Shown here piece by piece: positions 23,021-34,767 of a DNA stretch of 64,000 bases (position 1 is its first letter; each line of letters starts with the position of its first letter). Origin of the DNA: Maratus speciosus (Eukaryota > Arthropoda > Arachnida > Araneae > Salticidae); contig OZ010795.1 in assembly GCA_963932465.1 (NCBI GenBank), positions 477,700,806-477,764,805 on the forward strand, written 5' to 3'. The position numbers and the translations under genes are program-made. The notes under the pieces are model-generated. The model made no database searches and had not been told where the DNA came from. It saw only the letters and a program-made list of their open reading frames with translations.

Positions 23021-24960
23021 GTGATTAAATATATGTCCAAACAATATGTCTTATTTAATTTAAAACTTTTATTTCTGTTTTGTATATTATTAACATGAGT
23101 TAAATAGTTTTATGTTATGTAGAATGAGACTGATCTAGTATTGTTTTCAGAAGCGGTATTTTCCGATTCGATACTGTAAAATATCTTAATTGCCATCGCT
23201 CGGGAAGGAAAAAAAAAGTTGACGCAGAGAATGATTCATGCCTACATTCATAGTGGAATGAATGTAAACATTAATTTGCAGTTAACTTGAGATTGATAAT
23301 GCGTTGAGACAGTGATATGGAATTTTTTTCGGCTTCTTACTGTTTTCTGATTGCTAACACAGTACACTATATGGCCAAAGGTAACCGGTCACTTGTGATT
23401 TTAGATGTTTTCTTCAATATCTAAAAAATTACATGAGGAATTATCTTGAAACACCAGATGTGTAAATAGAATTGTACAGGTCATATATTTCCGTGAAGAT
23501 TTTTTACCGAAACCCCATACGGGGCCGTCAACAAATTGAAAAAGAACGAATATTTTTTGGATAAACCTGTAAAAACTAACGTAGCAAAAGTGTTCAACAC
23601 AGTAGATTATGATTAAGTGCCTTATTGCAATAAACTGTGTTCATTTTTATGAGAATAGCATGAATATTCGTAGAGAAATTAAAGTTTTTATAAAAAGAGT
23701 CCCAAATTTTGCCAAGTTTTTTGCTTATAATAGAGTTCTTAATATATGAAAAAAAATATTTTCAGAAAATATGACAACCAACATTGTACACAATACCCTG
23801 CAATCAGAAATTAAAAAATAATTATAATTGGATGAAAAATAAGCAGGTTTACTAAAACTTGTTTCACTGCCCGTGAGCGAATGCAATAAAAATATAATGT
23901 GCATAATGTATTAGCTAAGTATATAGAGAAACTTTTGTGAAAGTCTCAAAAACATAGCTTGGAAATTCTGAGAATTATCGTTGATAGAATAAGCTCGAAA
24001 TCCGTTGTTCCCGAAATGAAGCAAAAACATAAGGGGCTATATCCAAATGCAGTATTATGTGCAATATTGTGTACGCTATATTGGCACTAATTAATGCCAG
24101 AATTTCAATGGTTTTATTCTGACCTTGAAAACGCGACCGGTCGCAATTATTATTATATTTCCATAGGTGTAAAGATTCTGTCCGGCTAATTGATATACTT
24201 TCAATAGTATGATAGAAACATATCGGTATTAAGCAGCACTCATACACTCGTTATATAACTCCAACTAAGAAATCAAAGTTTTGCATTCGTGAAATCATGC
24301 TCAGAGTGGAGCATCAGGCCTACATCCCTTGGTAGTTTTCCTGAAAATAACAACTGAAGCCGATAGATGCATGAATTATTTATTAGATGATCATAAAATG
24401 CACCAACTCCATCGTAAATGTAAACCGCTATATGTTAAAGATTAAAACAACTTGAAGAAAATACAGGAAACAAAACTCTCCAAATGACATTGGATTTTGA
24501 AGCAATACAATAATCGTAAAAAATCTGCTCTCCAAGAGAATGTAAAAGGTTAAATACTTGCGAAAAACACACGCGTAAGTATACACATCCAAAACAAGGC
24601 CAATTCATTAAAGTGGAAGGGGGGAAGCGAGGGGAAGCCATGCTAGCGATTGGCTAACTCTGGAGCAGAGGGTGGAGAAAATTTGACGTGTTCACAGGGA
24701 TTTAATAATTGACGCGTTAGCTTTAATGAGGAAATAGGATGTTTGAAAGCCCTTAGATATCGAACCAAAAGAACGAATGATATTAAATACATTAAAAAAA
24801 AGAATTTACTTTCAGAATGAAATAAAAAAAGTAATTTAGTGGGTTTTATAAGAAATAAGCTACGAATGAATAATATTTAGAATAATAAAAGAATATGCTG
24901 TATTTAACGCATGGAAAAATGATAAAATATATTTAAGATATTAAAAAAGCTATGTAAAAA
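23021..24960. other. Unannotated DNA; solo Tc1-type end at 23365
   Basis: TACACTATATGGCCAAAGG at 23363-23381 looks like one end of a Tc1-type element, but no inverted partner was found. The rest has no recognised gene or repeat. A local purine-rich patch (GGAAGGGGGGAAGCGAGG) lies at about 24613-24632. Confidence 0.45.
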
Positions 24961-25170
24961 AGGTAGATATTATAATAATTTGGAACAGTTTAATTAAGAT
25001 GAAAGGGCAAAAACTTTATTATTGCATATATATATAGATAGATCGATAAAGCTTTGAACTGGGGGTGGTTTGTGTTAAGGGGTCATGATCGGCGTAGATC
25101 TGCAATTTTTTTTCAGAAATTCCAACATAGGTGGGAATGCAATAGGTAGTATTTTTTACGAAATCTACCT
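24961..25170. mobile_element. 210-bp MITE with AGGTAGAT ends
   Basis: Ends AGGTAGAT and ATCTACCT, with AAAA flanking on both sides as a possible duplication. The right ~150 bp (GGTGGTTT, GGGGTCATGATCG, GCAATAGGTAGTATTTTTT) matches the right end of the 29563-31697 element, showing that both belong to one family. Confidence 0.65.
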
Positions 25171-27045
25171 AAAAGAAACGAACAACAGCCATGCCTAACG
25201 CAATATATCATAGGTTCAGAAGTAGCATCCAATCAGACATAGTGCAGTCAAGTTAGGTTTTTATCTGGACTTAATTCCGAAAGTTTTGAAACTTGGTAAT
25301 ATTGTTTGGGAGGATCCAATGGAACCTCTAAATGTCCAATGGAACACACTAAAAGTCCTGATGGATAGGGGATTCGGGAGGGACGGAATGTAAAAGGAGG
25401 GACCATTTTTTGGTTTTTTGTTAATATCTCGTAATCTATAAGTCCTACGGAAAAAATGCTATTACCAAAGTTAAAGACAAATAAATTCTCTACAAGAAAG
25501 GTTATTTACATTTCCGTGCAGCGTTTTTCCAGATTGGTTTTTAGTTAACTTTTAAAGTCACTCGAGGCGTATTGAGAGATCCACTCAATGCAAACTAGTA
25601 GCAAATCCCATGGTATTCATGTGATTCATTCTAATTAAGAGATCGCAGTACTCTTAAAGCTTCAGAATTTTAGAAATTTTAATTTTTTTAGATGTTAAAT
25701 TCCTATCTTTTCTGAACATTTGGATATAAGTGTTTCCTTGAAATACCCATTAGAACAGAAGTTATGGCTTTTAGAATTATAGCCGCTCAATAGCTAAAGG
25801 GACGTTTCCGCCCCTTCTTGAAGTCATTTTTCTCCAAATGAAATTTTTGAGCATAACGCGCAGGATACCTCATAAACTTCTGATTTTTTTTCATTAAATT
25901 TTCAAAACATATATTTCACATTAGTCTGTATAAACTGAACCTAAAATTTCCTTTTTATTGTTCAAAAAATATTTTTTAGGTGATTATATTATTGAAATTT
26001 TCAAACTTTTGTACTAGCTAAATATAACTTTGCATTAAAAATATAAAAATGCTTTAAATACAAATTTATTTAAGTTCAGGGTAATTAATATAATCTGAAG
26101 TATAAGTAAGAACCAAAAGTTTCATTCCAGTTTAAATATTTATTTTTAATCCTGCGCATAAGCTGTTATGCAAATTTTCTGCTCGACAAATGTCTAACAG
26201 TGTCGAGCCCCCTATAAATACTAATTCTGCATCTTGCAATTTTTTAAATACATGAAATGAAAGAACGTACTTGTATCTTTCATCCCAATAAAAATTGTGT
26301 TTTAAAACCATATACATTTTAAGACATTAAATGGTGAAAATGGTCATTTTTTTTATTTTTCCAATTTTTCCTGAGACCACTTAAATTAGTCTGTTTTTAA
26401 AAGGTTGATGTTTATTGCTTTTATACTGCTATTGAACATTACATTACACATATATATCATTAAAAGTTGTTAACTACGTATAGAGTACGCCGCTCCTGTC
26501 AATATGTAAGTCCAAACTGTCCGTATCTTTAAGGGTTAATATCTCAGCAAATTACTGACGATTTTTTTCGAAAATCATGATCAACAATGTTTTTATACTT
26601 CTGCTACGATAGGTACTTCCAGCGCTGCTCAACACTTTTGATGCCCGTAAATCGAATTATGTGTAACAGAAAAATTCGATTTTCTCAAAAACTGTGTGAC
26701 CTAGGGTAATCTCTATAATTTTCCTGCAAGACTCAAATTATCGTCTACTACCTCTAATTTTTTTCTTAATTTTAGTTTCAGTAAATTTGGAAATAGATGG
26801 GGGCAGGGACATATTTTGGCGCTATATTTTCGACGATATCTTTGATAATATCGAAAATTAAAAGGATTTTATTTTTGAGTTCAGCGTTACGAAAGCTTTC
26901 ACACGATACCCTACACAATAGACAAAGAAAAGATTTTTTTTTCAAGTAGCTTAATTAGCCCCTCTACATTTTGACTAAATATATTTATGAATGTTTAATA
27001 ATTTGAAAATATTTGGGTCAATAGCCTTTATTACTTCCCCCAATT
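25171..27045. other. Long AT-rich stretch, repeat-like but unassigned
   Basis: The text has the character of a repetitive element remnant (phrases such as AATATCTCGTAATC and AATATCTCAGCAAA recur loosely). No reading frame with a known domain was seen. A C-terminal module at 27075-27158 may be its end. Confidence 0.4.
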
Positions 27046-27074
27046 TGAACTTTCCACGTCCCACGATTTACGAG

Positions 27075-27158
27075 TAAAATGGCTGTGACAGACAGATAGA
27101 CACAGGAGTGATCTTATAATGGTACCATTTTTACTTTTTAAGTACGGAACCCTAAAAA
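27075..27158 (+). repeat. GACAGACAG ... ACGGAACCCTAAAA repeat end
   Basis: GACAGACAGATAGACACAGG is followed about 40 bp later by TTTAAGTACGGAACCCTAAA. From memory, this pairing is a very common 3' end of interspersed repeats in other arthropods, notably Lepidoptera. It probably marks the terminus of the repeat lying at 25.2-27.1 kb. Confidence 0.55.
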
Positions 27159-27159
27159 A

Positions 27160-27889
27160 AGTTGAGTTAAATAAAAGAATATGAAAGCTCACTCTTTTGT
27201 AAGTATTCAATGTTTATATAGAAAAAAACACCCACTTTCATAATTGCAATCCATGTTTTCCCCCAAAAATTCCGTTGTATTACACTAGTTTGACGTGGGC
27301 AGCGAATTTGATTACAGAAAAACTGAAAATTTCTTAACGTATAATTATAGTTTTGACGAACGTGGTTTGGTCCATAATTCAATCTATTGTATTAGTAGCT
27401 TGTAAACAGTTTTATTTGGGAATGTATTACATGGGATGGGCTAACAAAAAATCCTTAAAATTAATTCATCAACTTATAATAAATCTCTTGAGGGACGATT
27501 TTTTTTTTACAGTGAGAAAAAAAATGACATTTATTTATTTATTTATTACGATTTATTTCTTTTTTTTAACAGGAATTCAAAAAGAAACTGTTGGATGTAC
27601 CAATCCCAAAACTTTCTTTTCTCTGAAACAGCTTAATATTTCAAAAAGTAGTTACTGATGTTAAGACTGCTATATTATTAGTTCAGTACTATACGAACTT
27701 TTATTTTCGTCTTAAATTTCTGCTTCAGTTAATGAAGAGCAGTAAATATGAGTTCGTCTCGATCATAATATATATTAAAATCAATAGTTTTTCGTTATTA
27801 TGTTGTACATCAGCTGTTTGCGAACAGCCGGCTTAGCAGGATGCGAGTTACCCTCACTGCATGAGCCGCCGAGGGACAACAAAACTACG
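27160..27889. other. AT-rich DNA, nothing recognised
   Basis: Contains a TTTA-rich patch near 27530-27560. A 101-residue frame at 27353-27658 has no domain and is low-complexity; not called as a gene. Confidence 0.5.
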
Positions 27890-28610
27890 AAAAACCGAGA
27901 AAATTATACAAAAATCGCTATCACAGCGGGAATATATCCAAATTCAAGGAGGATCTGCTGGCCATAGCCAAACACATTCACAAAACATTTGGTTCAATCC
28001 TATGCATAACTTCATACACTTTTCGATGGTACAATGGCGACACACGGACGAACAGACAGACATTTTAAATAAACATGATTTTTGGGATCTCTGACCCCTA
28101 AAACATGCAAATCCGTCGAAAAACAGAAGTCGAAAAAAATTTCGATTACAAAGTAAAAAAAAAAGAGGGGAAAATAATAAAAATTCTTATAAAAAATAAG
28201 GTCCACATTTGTGGCCGCCGAGCGTTAATGGTAATTTATGCGGGAAATGATTTCTTATAAATTGAAAAGCTAACAATAAACTTCATAGACTTCTCTGTGG
28301 TAAAATAAAGAAACTAGCACAAAAATCGTTGTTACAGCAATCCCTTCAGGCATGATATTTTTTAATTCAAGGAGAAACTATTGGCTACGGCCAAATACAT
28401 GCACAAAACATTTGTTTCAATTCGATGCATAACTTCATGCACTTTTTGATGGTACAATAATGAAAATAGCACAGACGTCACTATTACAGCGCTCCGTTCC
28501 AGCGAAATATTTCAAATTGAAGGAGGACCTACTGGCCATAGCAAAAAACATACACAAAAAATTTAGTTCAATTCTATGCATAACTTTATACATTTTTCGA
28601 TGATATAAGG
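27890..28610 (+). repeat. ~140-bp tandem units, left part (three units)
   Basis: Units share CAAATTCAAGGAGGA, CTGGCCATAGCCAAA, ACAAAACATTTGGTTCA, ATGCATAACTTCATACA and TTTTCGATGGTACAAT. Units lie at about 27890-28045, 28310-28470 and 28470-28610. The array is broken by the LINE at 28617-32262 and resumes at 32263. Confidence 0.85.
28046..28290 (+). repeat. Tail module, copy A
   Basis: CGACACACGGACGAACAGAC, ATTTTAAATAAACATGATTT, CATGCAAATCCGTCGAAAA and CACATTTGTGGCCGCCGAGC occur in this order. A near-identical copy lies at 32570-32825. Each follows directly on a tandem unit and so looks like the terminus of the repeat family. Confidence 0.85.
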
Positions 28611-28693
28611 GTCAGCTAGGTGGGGAGGCCTACCAAATGGCTTAAGCACTCACAAGCCCCACCCAGCGGTTTCCATCTACTACCGCCGTCACC

Positions 28694-28736
28694 ACACACA
28701 CACACACACACAAAAATAAAAATAAATAAAAATAAA

Positions 28737-28769
<33 letters not shown>

Positions 28770-28772
28770 AAA
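28694..28772. repeat. Microsatellite tract at the LINE 3' end
   Basis: (CA)n followed by AAAAT/AAT/AAAT repeats; in the LINE direction it follows the phrase TCCCTTCGGGCC. Simple-repeat tails are usual for I/R1-group LINEs. Confidence 0.8.
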
Positions 28773-29227
28773 GGCCCGAAGGGACCTACAGGAAAGCCAA
28801 TTCAGAATATTAAGATTAAATACAATATAAGTACAATATATACACGATGGAAAGCCCAATTTTTACTGGGCGTTTACGAGAGAAATTTAGATATTTGTAA
28901 TTAATAAGATCATGAGATAATAGATAATAGGATTTTTAAACTTGTTGGAGCGGCAAAAGCTCAATTACTCTGCAAAGCTGGGCGTTCTGCAAAAATACAA
29001 TAAAAGCTACGTATATGTATACTAAATTAGAAAGAGATTCATAATTTTAAAAATAATGTAGAATATAAAAAATAGGTAAAATAGTGAATAATTAGGATGA
29101 ATATTATATAATTATATACACACACAAAAGTTCAAAAGTCTATTGTTCTTGCAACAGTTCAATTATAGTTCAATCGTGTTGTTTGTGGCTAAGAGTTTAT
29201 TTTGAATTGGTGGTATATGTCTATTTG

Positions 29228-29575
29228 TTAAGATACGTTCTCATCATCATCTATAAATGGCAAAACATTTTGAAACAAATAATGGTTGTTTTCTAAAACT
29301 TTCATACATTCAATTATCTTTTGACAAAATGATGGATTTGACAAAACCACTGAGAACCACTGAGACAAAGAAATTTTTGGAGATTTTCTTATATGGTAAT
29401 ATGATGTAAGGGTACAGTTAAAGATATAATGCAATGATGTAGCTCGCTGACCGCATACACATAATGGAGAAGGAACCCTGTCAAATTTATAAAGATATGA
29501 TGAAAATGGGCCGTGGTTAGTGGCAAACAGAAAAAGTCCTTCCGGCCAGTGCCGGGAGGAAGAGGTAGCTTTCAT
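29228..29575 (-). pseudogene. LINE polyprotein C terminus
   Basis: The recognisable part starts just inside the LINE border: LFATNHGPFSSYLYKF, then SPLCVCGQ and LHYIFNC, a CCHC-like zinc-ribbon region at the C terminus of I/R1-type LINE polyproteins, downstream of RNase H. It ends ...LPFIDDDENVS with a stop at 29228. The first residues (MKATSS) come from the nested element's end (29563-29575) and are not part of the LINE protein. Together with the RNase H piece it represents one former frame separated by the 2.1-kb insertion. Confidence 0.8.
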
Positions 29576-31697
29576 AATCCTTATTTAAAAAAAGCCAAAT
29601 TATATCATTCAAACACACGAAGCTCAATTTAGTGGAAACCGAATATAGGAGATTCCATACTAATTTTTATCAATATAATGAATGAGAATTTCGCGAAATT
29701 AGTCAGCTTTATCCAAGCTGCTTTTCTTTAAAGTAACATATATTTGGCTGCCAAATTCGGCAATTTCTTAAAGTGCCTGTCATTTTAAGACAACATGGTG
29801 GATGAGGCTAAGCAGTGAACTTGGTCGAGACCTTAGTAATTGTTGTGCACATGCTCACTCACATCGGAATCGGTTAATATATAGGAGTGCGCATGCAAAA
29901 AATCAGATTTTTCAAAATGTCACCCACAATAGAAATTGAAACTGCTATATCTGAGCCATTTTTTAAGGTAAAGACAAACAAAAAATGCTCCTGAATCCTT
30001 ATATCAAGGTCAAATGCTTAAGAAAGAAACCTTTTTCAATTTCTAATTTTTTTGCACCTCACTTTAAATATATATATTTTTTTTTAATTTAATGGTCGCC
30101 ATTTTGAAACACGATGGCTGATGAATCTGGCCAGCGAACATGGTCGAGGTGTTGATGTATACTATCCACATGCCTTCTTACATCGAAATAGGTGAATACG
30201 TGTGTTATCGCGCGACAAATACAAGATCGTTTCAAAATGTTAGCCATGCTAGAAATTCAAAGTGCTATAAATCAACCATTTTTTAAAGATATAAACAAAA
30301 GAACAAATTTTCAGAAACAAAAACTGCTCCGGAATCTTTGTATCAAGGCCAAACACATAAAAAAATCTTTTTCATTTTCCAATTGTTTAATACCTCATTT
30401 TGAATTTGAAATTTAATTTTTTTTAAATGGCAACCCTTTTGAAACAAGATGGCGAATGAAGCTGGCCAACGAACTCGGTCGAGACATTGGTATGTACTAT
30501 GTACAGACCAAGTTACATCCAAATAGGTTCATAATTACGCCTGTTATCGCGTGACAAAAATCAGGTCGTTTTAAAATGTCAGCCACAAGAGAAAATCAAA
30601 ATGCTATTACTCAGCCATTTTTTTTAGATATAGACAAAAGAAAAACTGTTCCGGAATCTTTGTATTAAGGTCAAACACATACAAAAAAAATCTTTTTCAC
30701 TTTCCAATTTTTTGGTATCTCATTTAAATTTTTTTATTTTTTTAATTTTTTTTAAATGGCCGCCATTTTGAAACAAGATGGCGGATGAAGCCGGCCAACG
30801 AACTCGGTCGAGATATTTGTATGTACTATATACACACCAAGGTACATCCAAGTCGGTTCATAAATACGCCTGTTATTACGTGAGAAAAATCAGGACGTTT
30901 CAAAATGTCAGCCACGCTAGAAATTCAAAATGCTATTACTCAGCCATTTCTTAAGATATAGACGAAACAAAAACTGCTCCGGAATCTTTGTATAAAGGTC
31001 AAATACATAAGAAAAAATATTTTTCCATTTTCAATTTTTTGGTACCACATTTCAAATTTTAAATTAAAAAAAAAAATTTAAATGGCCGCCATTTTGAAAC
31101 AAATTGGCGGATGAAGCTGGTCAACGAACTCGGTCGAGATATTGATATGTACTATGTACACACTGAATTACATCTAAATCGGTTCATAAATACGCCTTTT
31201 ATCGCGTGACAAAATTCAGGACGTTTCAAAATGTCAGCCACGCTAGAAATTCAAAATGCTATAACTCAGCCATTTTTTAAGATATAGACGAAACAAAAAC
31301 TGCTCCGGAATCTTTGTATAAAGGTCAAATACATAAAAAAAAAATATTTTTCCATTTTGAATTTTTTGGTACCACATTTCAAGTTTTAAAATGTTTTAAA
31401 AATTTTAAATGGCCGCCATTTTGAAACAAAATGGCGGATGAAGCTGGCCAACGAACTCGGTCGAGACATTGGTATGTACTATGTATACACCGAATTACAT
31501 CGAAATCGGTTCATAATTACGGGAGTTACAGTGTGACATAGGTCAGATATATATATATATATATATATATCAATTTTGAACGGAAGGTGGTTTCGGGGTC
31601 TGGGGGGTCATGATCGATGAAAATATACCAAAATTTTTTGAAATCGCTTTCCTCCGAACGGCTGCAATAGGTAGCTTTTTTGTAAAGAAAGCTACCT
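29563..31697. mobile_element. AGGTAG-ended element carrying a minisatellite
   Basis: A 2,135-bp insertion into LINE coding DNA with 11-bp inverted ends AGGTAGCTTTC / GAAAGCTACCT. Its right end also has an internal inversion (AGGTAGCTTTC facing AAAAAGCTACC). The right ~150 bp match the MITE at 24961-25170. The interior is mostly the 327-bp tandem repeat, plus a (TA)n run at 31547-31571. No transposase. No clear duplication of LINE target sequence. Confidence 0.7.
29785..31530. repeat. 327-bp minisatellite, about 5.5 copies
   Basis: Unit starts (GGCCGCCATTTTGAAAC) fall near 30093, 30428, 30757, 31084 and 31411, spaced 335, 329, 327 and 327 bp; the first copy at about 29785 is partial and diverged. 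Similarity rises to the right, and the last three copies are nearly identical. Each unit holds the palindrome CCGCCATTTTG...CAAGATGGCGG. Confidence 0.9.
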
Positions 31698-32272
31698 AAA
31701 AGATTTCTATGCAGCAGGATTCTCTTTTCCGAGACTTTTGGGGCTAAAGCGTATGTGTACCGTCCTGTGGTACCATAGTCCCAGCGAGTCTGCCATTGTT
31801 CGTGTGGAGATGATTTTAGAAGCTTCTTCAAGTAGGAAGGAGGGTTGGGAAAGAATTTGTATTTGGCATGTGATGTGACTTTGGTTGCTTATTTTGTCAA
31901 AGAATCTGCATGCTCATTCCCCACATTACCCACATATCCACGGACCCATTTAAAGAAGATCTTTTTTCTTGTTTCTTGGAGTAGTTTGATAATTTGTACT
32001 GCGATGAGATTTTTTGAAAAAACATTTTCTATTGCTAAGAGACTTGAGAGACTGTCCGAGTGTATTAATACTTCTTTATGAGGGGAGTTCCTAATCCACA
32101 GCACAGCCTCTTCTATGGCCAGGAGTTCTGCCTGAAAAACAGTATTTTCTTTACTTAACTTAGTTTGATCCTCGTGGATTAACTCTCCTCTCTGATACAC
32201 ACAGAAGGCATATGCCGTTTCATCTTCCATCTTGGAACCATCCGTATAAATGTTTATTGATACAATAAACAA
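31698..32272 (-). pseudogene. LINE RNase H domain
   Basis: The 127-residue frame shows all four RNase H acidic positions: IYTDGSK, AELLAIEEAV, IHSDSLSSL and GNEHAD. In LINEs RNase H removes the RNA strand of the RNA-DNA hybrid during insertion. A frame shift follows SLTK near 31889. The next frame (KKLLKSSPHEQWQTRWDYG, then APKVSEKRILLHRNL) is the expected linker to the zinc-ribbon region, and it is cut at about 31697 by the AGGTAG element. Residues after HRNL in that frame are element sequence. 5' truncation removes the reverse transcriptase. Confidence 0.9.
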
Positions 32273-32569
32273 AATAACTCAGACATCGCTATTATAGTGT
32301 CCTCTTCCGGCAGATTTTTTTCAAATTCAGGGAGGACCAACTGGCCATAGCCAAAAACATAAACAAAAAAGATCGTTCAGTTCTATGTATAACTTCATAC
32401 ACTTTTCGATGGTACAATGATGAAAATGGCACAAAACTTGCTATTACAGCGCCCCCTTCCGGCAAAATATTTCTAAATTAAAAGAGGACCTGCTTGCCAC
32501 AGCCAAATACATACACAAAACATTTGGTTCAATTCTATGCATAACTTCATACACTTTTCGATGGTACAA
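32263..32569 (+). repeat. ~140-bp tandem units, right part (two units)
   Basis: Continuation of the 27890-28610 array beyond the LINE, at about 32263-32415 and 32415-32569, with the phrases CCCTTCCGGC, AACTTCATACACTTTTCG and GGTACAATG. Confidence 0.85.
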
Positions 32570-32825
32570 TGGCGACACACGGACGAACAGACAGACATTT
32601 TAAATAAACATGATTTTGGGGATCTCTGACCTCTAAAACATGCAAATCCGTCGAAAACCAGAAGACGAAAAAAATTTAGATTACAAAGTAAAAAAAAAAA
32701 GAGAGAAGACAATAAAAATTCTTAAAAAAAATAAGGTCCACATTTGTGGCCGCCGAGCGTTAATGGTAATTTATGCGGGAAATGATTTCTTATAAATTGA
32801 AAAGGTAACAATAAATTTCTTTATT
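32570..32825 (+). repeat. Tail module, copy B
   Basis: Near-identical to 28046-28290, including ACGGACGAACAGACAGAC, GCAAATCCGTCGAAAA and GTGGCCGCCGAGCGTTAATG. High similarity suggests recent duplication of the unit-plus-tail block. Confidence 0.85.
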
Positions 32826-34767
32826 ATATTTCTATAAATTATTAGAACTTAATTTGTTTAATATATCTGATATTATTTTTATCGAATATTAACACCTTGT
32901 TCAAATAATCCAACATCACTGACTGCCGAAAAATTACTTTTTACGAAAAATTACGCTTTAACTATCTCTAAGAGTACATTGGTGTAGCCAAACTATATTT
33001 TGACTTCTCTTGTGAAGGGATTCTGCCGTGAATACGTTATTATCAATTTTTTGTTCTTTTTATTATTGACAGTAATTATAATTATAAAAAACTAAACGTC
33101 CACATATATTGGCCAAATGAGTGAAGAGGTTATGAAAATTAAAATGTTTTATTCTCATCTTAAAGACACTTGTGTATACAATTTTTATAACTTTACAATA
33201 TCAAGAAATGAGTGGAAAACCAATTATGAAATTCCAATCTTAACATAACAAAAACTAAATTGAATTACATAAACGAATGTGAAAATAGCTGTAGTTAAAT
33301 GTAAGTGATATAATATGACTTATTTTTTCAATGTGATACTTTAAACATTTATCATCACGTTCATTAATAACACTCGGTTTCTGTTTTATTTATTGTAAAT
33401 TAAAGAATCAGATAAAAAAAATAAATAACCGCTATGCATAATGCATAGTTTTACTATTCATGAGTAGCATTCAACAAGACAGAAAATGACAGATGTATGT
33501 TGCTTGAAATAGGTGTTTTTAAGGTATTAATGTTGAAGGAAGTTGCCGTGATTTACTTTCATTCCGTACGGCTTGAATAAAAATATTTTTTATTTATTTA
33601 ATTAATGGGGTATTAGAAAATTGGGGAAAGTGGCTATTTTAAAAATTTGTCTATTTTAATTACTTAAGGAAAAATATATAAATACTTTTTTAACTTAACT
33701 AAGCAAAATCTCCTGTCAAATGTATTTAAAACATTAACTTTCATGACGTCTTAAATGTTTCTGAATTAATGCGTAATACCAGGCAGGCGCGTTGTAATTA
33801 ATATTGTTAATTTACAGCTTTTTTTTTTGAAATATCTACCAGGGTATTCGAATGGTATTATCTTTTTTTAATATTATTAGTGACAGTTGTTTCTTGATTA
33901 AATAAAGCCAAGGAAAAAAAATAAAGCCAAAATTAAATAAAGCCAAGGCTCTTCAAAAATCCTAGTAAATATTTTGAATATAAAACTGTATTAGTCAAGA
34001 TCATATAGTGGCTTACAGATTTGGGTTTATTTAATGCATTAATGATAGTTAATATGTAAACTATCATTAGTAACTAATTAAGTAATAAAGTAACAGTTAA
34101 CACCATTTTGTAATGAGAGGTAGCACCCGTACCTATTTAACATTTAATAAACATTTCACAAGCAATTCACATCACTCTTTTACAAGACGTCACATGACAT
34201 AAGTAAAAAGAACAGAACTCTGATACTTATTCCTGATGAATTGTGGGAAGACTTTAAGTGCTGTCATCTAGACATAATAAATTGAAGCACAAAACATGAC
34301 AATATGTTAATACAACGTTACTTACATATCAGCTACAATATTTATCCTCATAATTTGCGTCCCCGCGTAATTTACACATCTTGTAGTTTTAATAGAAAAT
34401 TTTGGAAAAAAAAAGATTCTTATAATTTTTGCAGCTTTTACTTTTGAAAGGAACTTTAACAATATATATGTGCACATATATATTATATTTAAAAACAAAA
34501 ACAAAAATTAAAAGAAATGTGTAATTTGTGTAATGAAGCATGTGCGGGAAATTCTGAAATAATGAAAAAAAATTACTCTATCTGCATATATACAATCAAT
34601 TTTGATTTCATAGTCAGTTTTAAAATAACTTTTGTGTTTAAATCTCCATATACAAAGGAGCATATTCCGTTCTTTGTGTTTGTATCCTACGATTCTCTAT
34701 ATTCACCTGTTCCAACAGAGCTGGTGATTGCACGAATAATAGTGCTGCATCAGCAGGCAGGGGATAT
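32826..34767. other. AT-rich DNA with one repeat copy
   Basis: 33410-33600 is a diverged copy of the repeat at 19870-20060. A 112-residue frame at 34517-34855 has no domain and runs into the hairpin repeat. No gene supported. Confidence 0.5.

Larger units (their letters stand above)
28617..32262 (-). mobile_element. I/R1-type LINE, 5' truncated, split by a nested element
   Basis: The RNase H domain (31889-32272) and the C-terminal region of a non-LTR polyprotein (29228-29575 after the interruption) read on the minus strand, followed by 3' UTR DNA. The 5' side is truncated just upstream of RNase H (about 32262-32272), so reverse transcriptase and ORF1 are missing. The 3' end carries AAT/AAAT simple repeats (28712-28772) and a CA tract (about 28694-28711). 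The insertion splits the ~140-bp tandem array: its units lie on both sides. The AGGTAG element 29563-31697 interrupts the coding part. Confidence 0.8.

Noticed and set aside
23363..23381. Tc1-type element starting TACACTATATGGCC
   Set aside because: No inverted partner or transposase was found nearby; mentioned only as a solo end-like motif.
31845..32081. 78-residue + strand frame
   Set aside because: Antisense to the LINE RNase H domain, which has all four catalytic residues on the minus strand.
28046..32825. LTR retrotransposon with 28046-28290 and 32570-32825 as LTRs
   Set aside because: The near-identical blocks are followed and preceded by the same tandem units, there are no TG..CA ends, and the DNA between them is explained by a LINE in one orientation and a nested TIR element.
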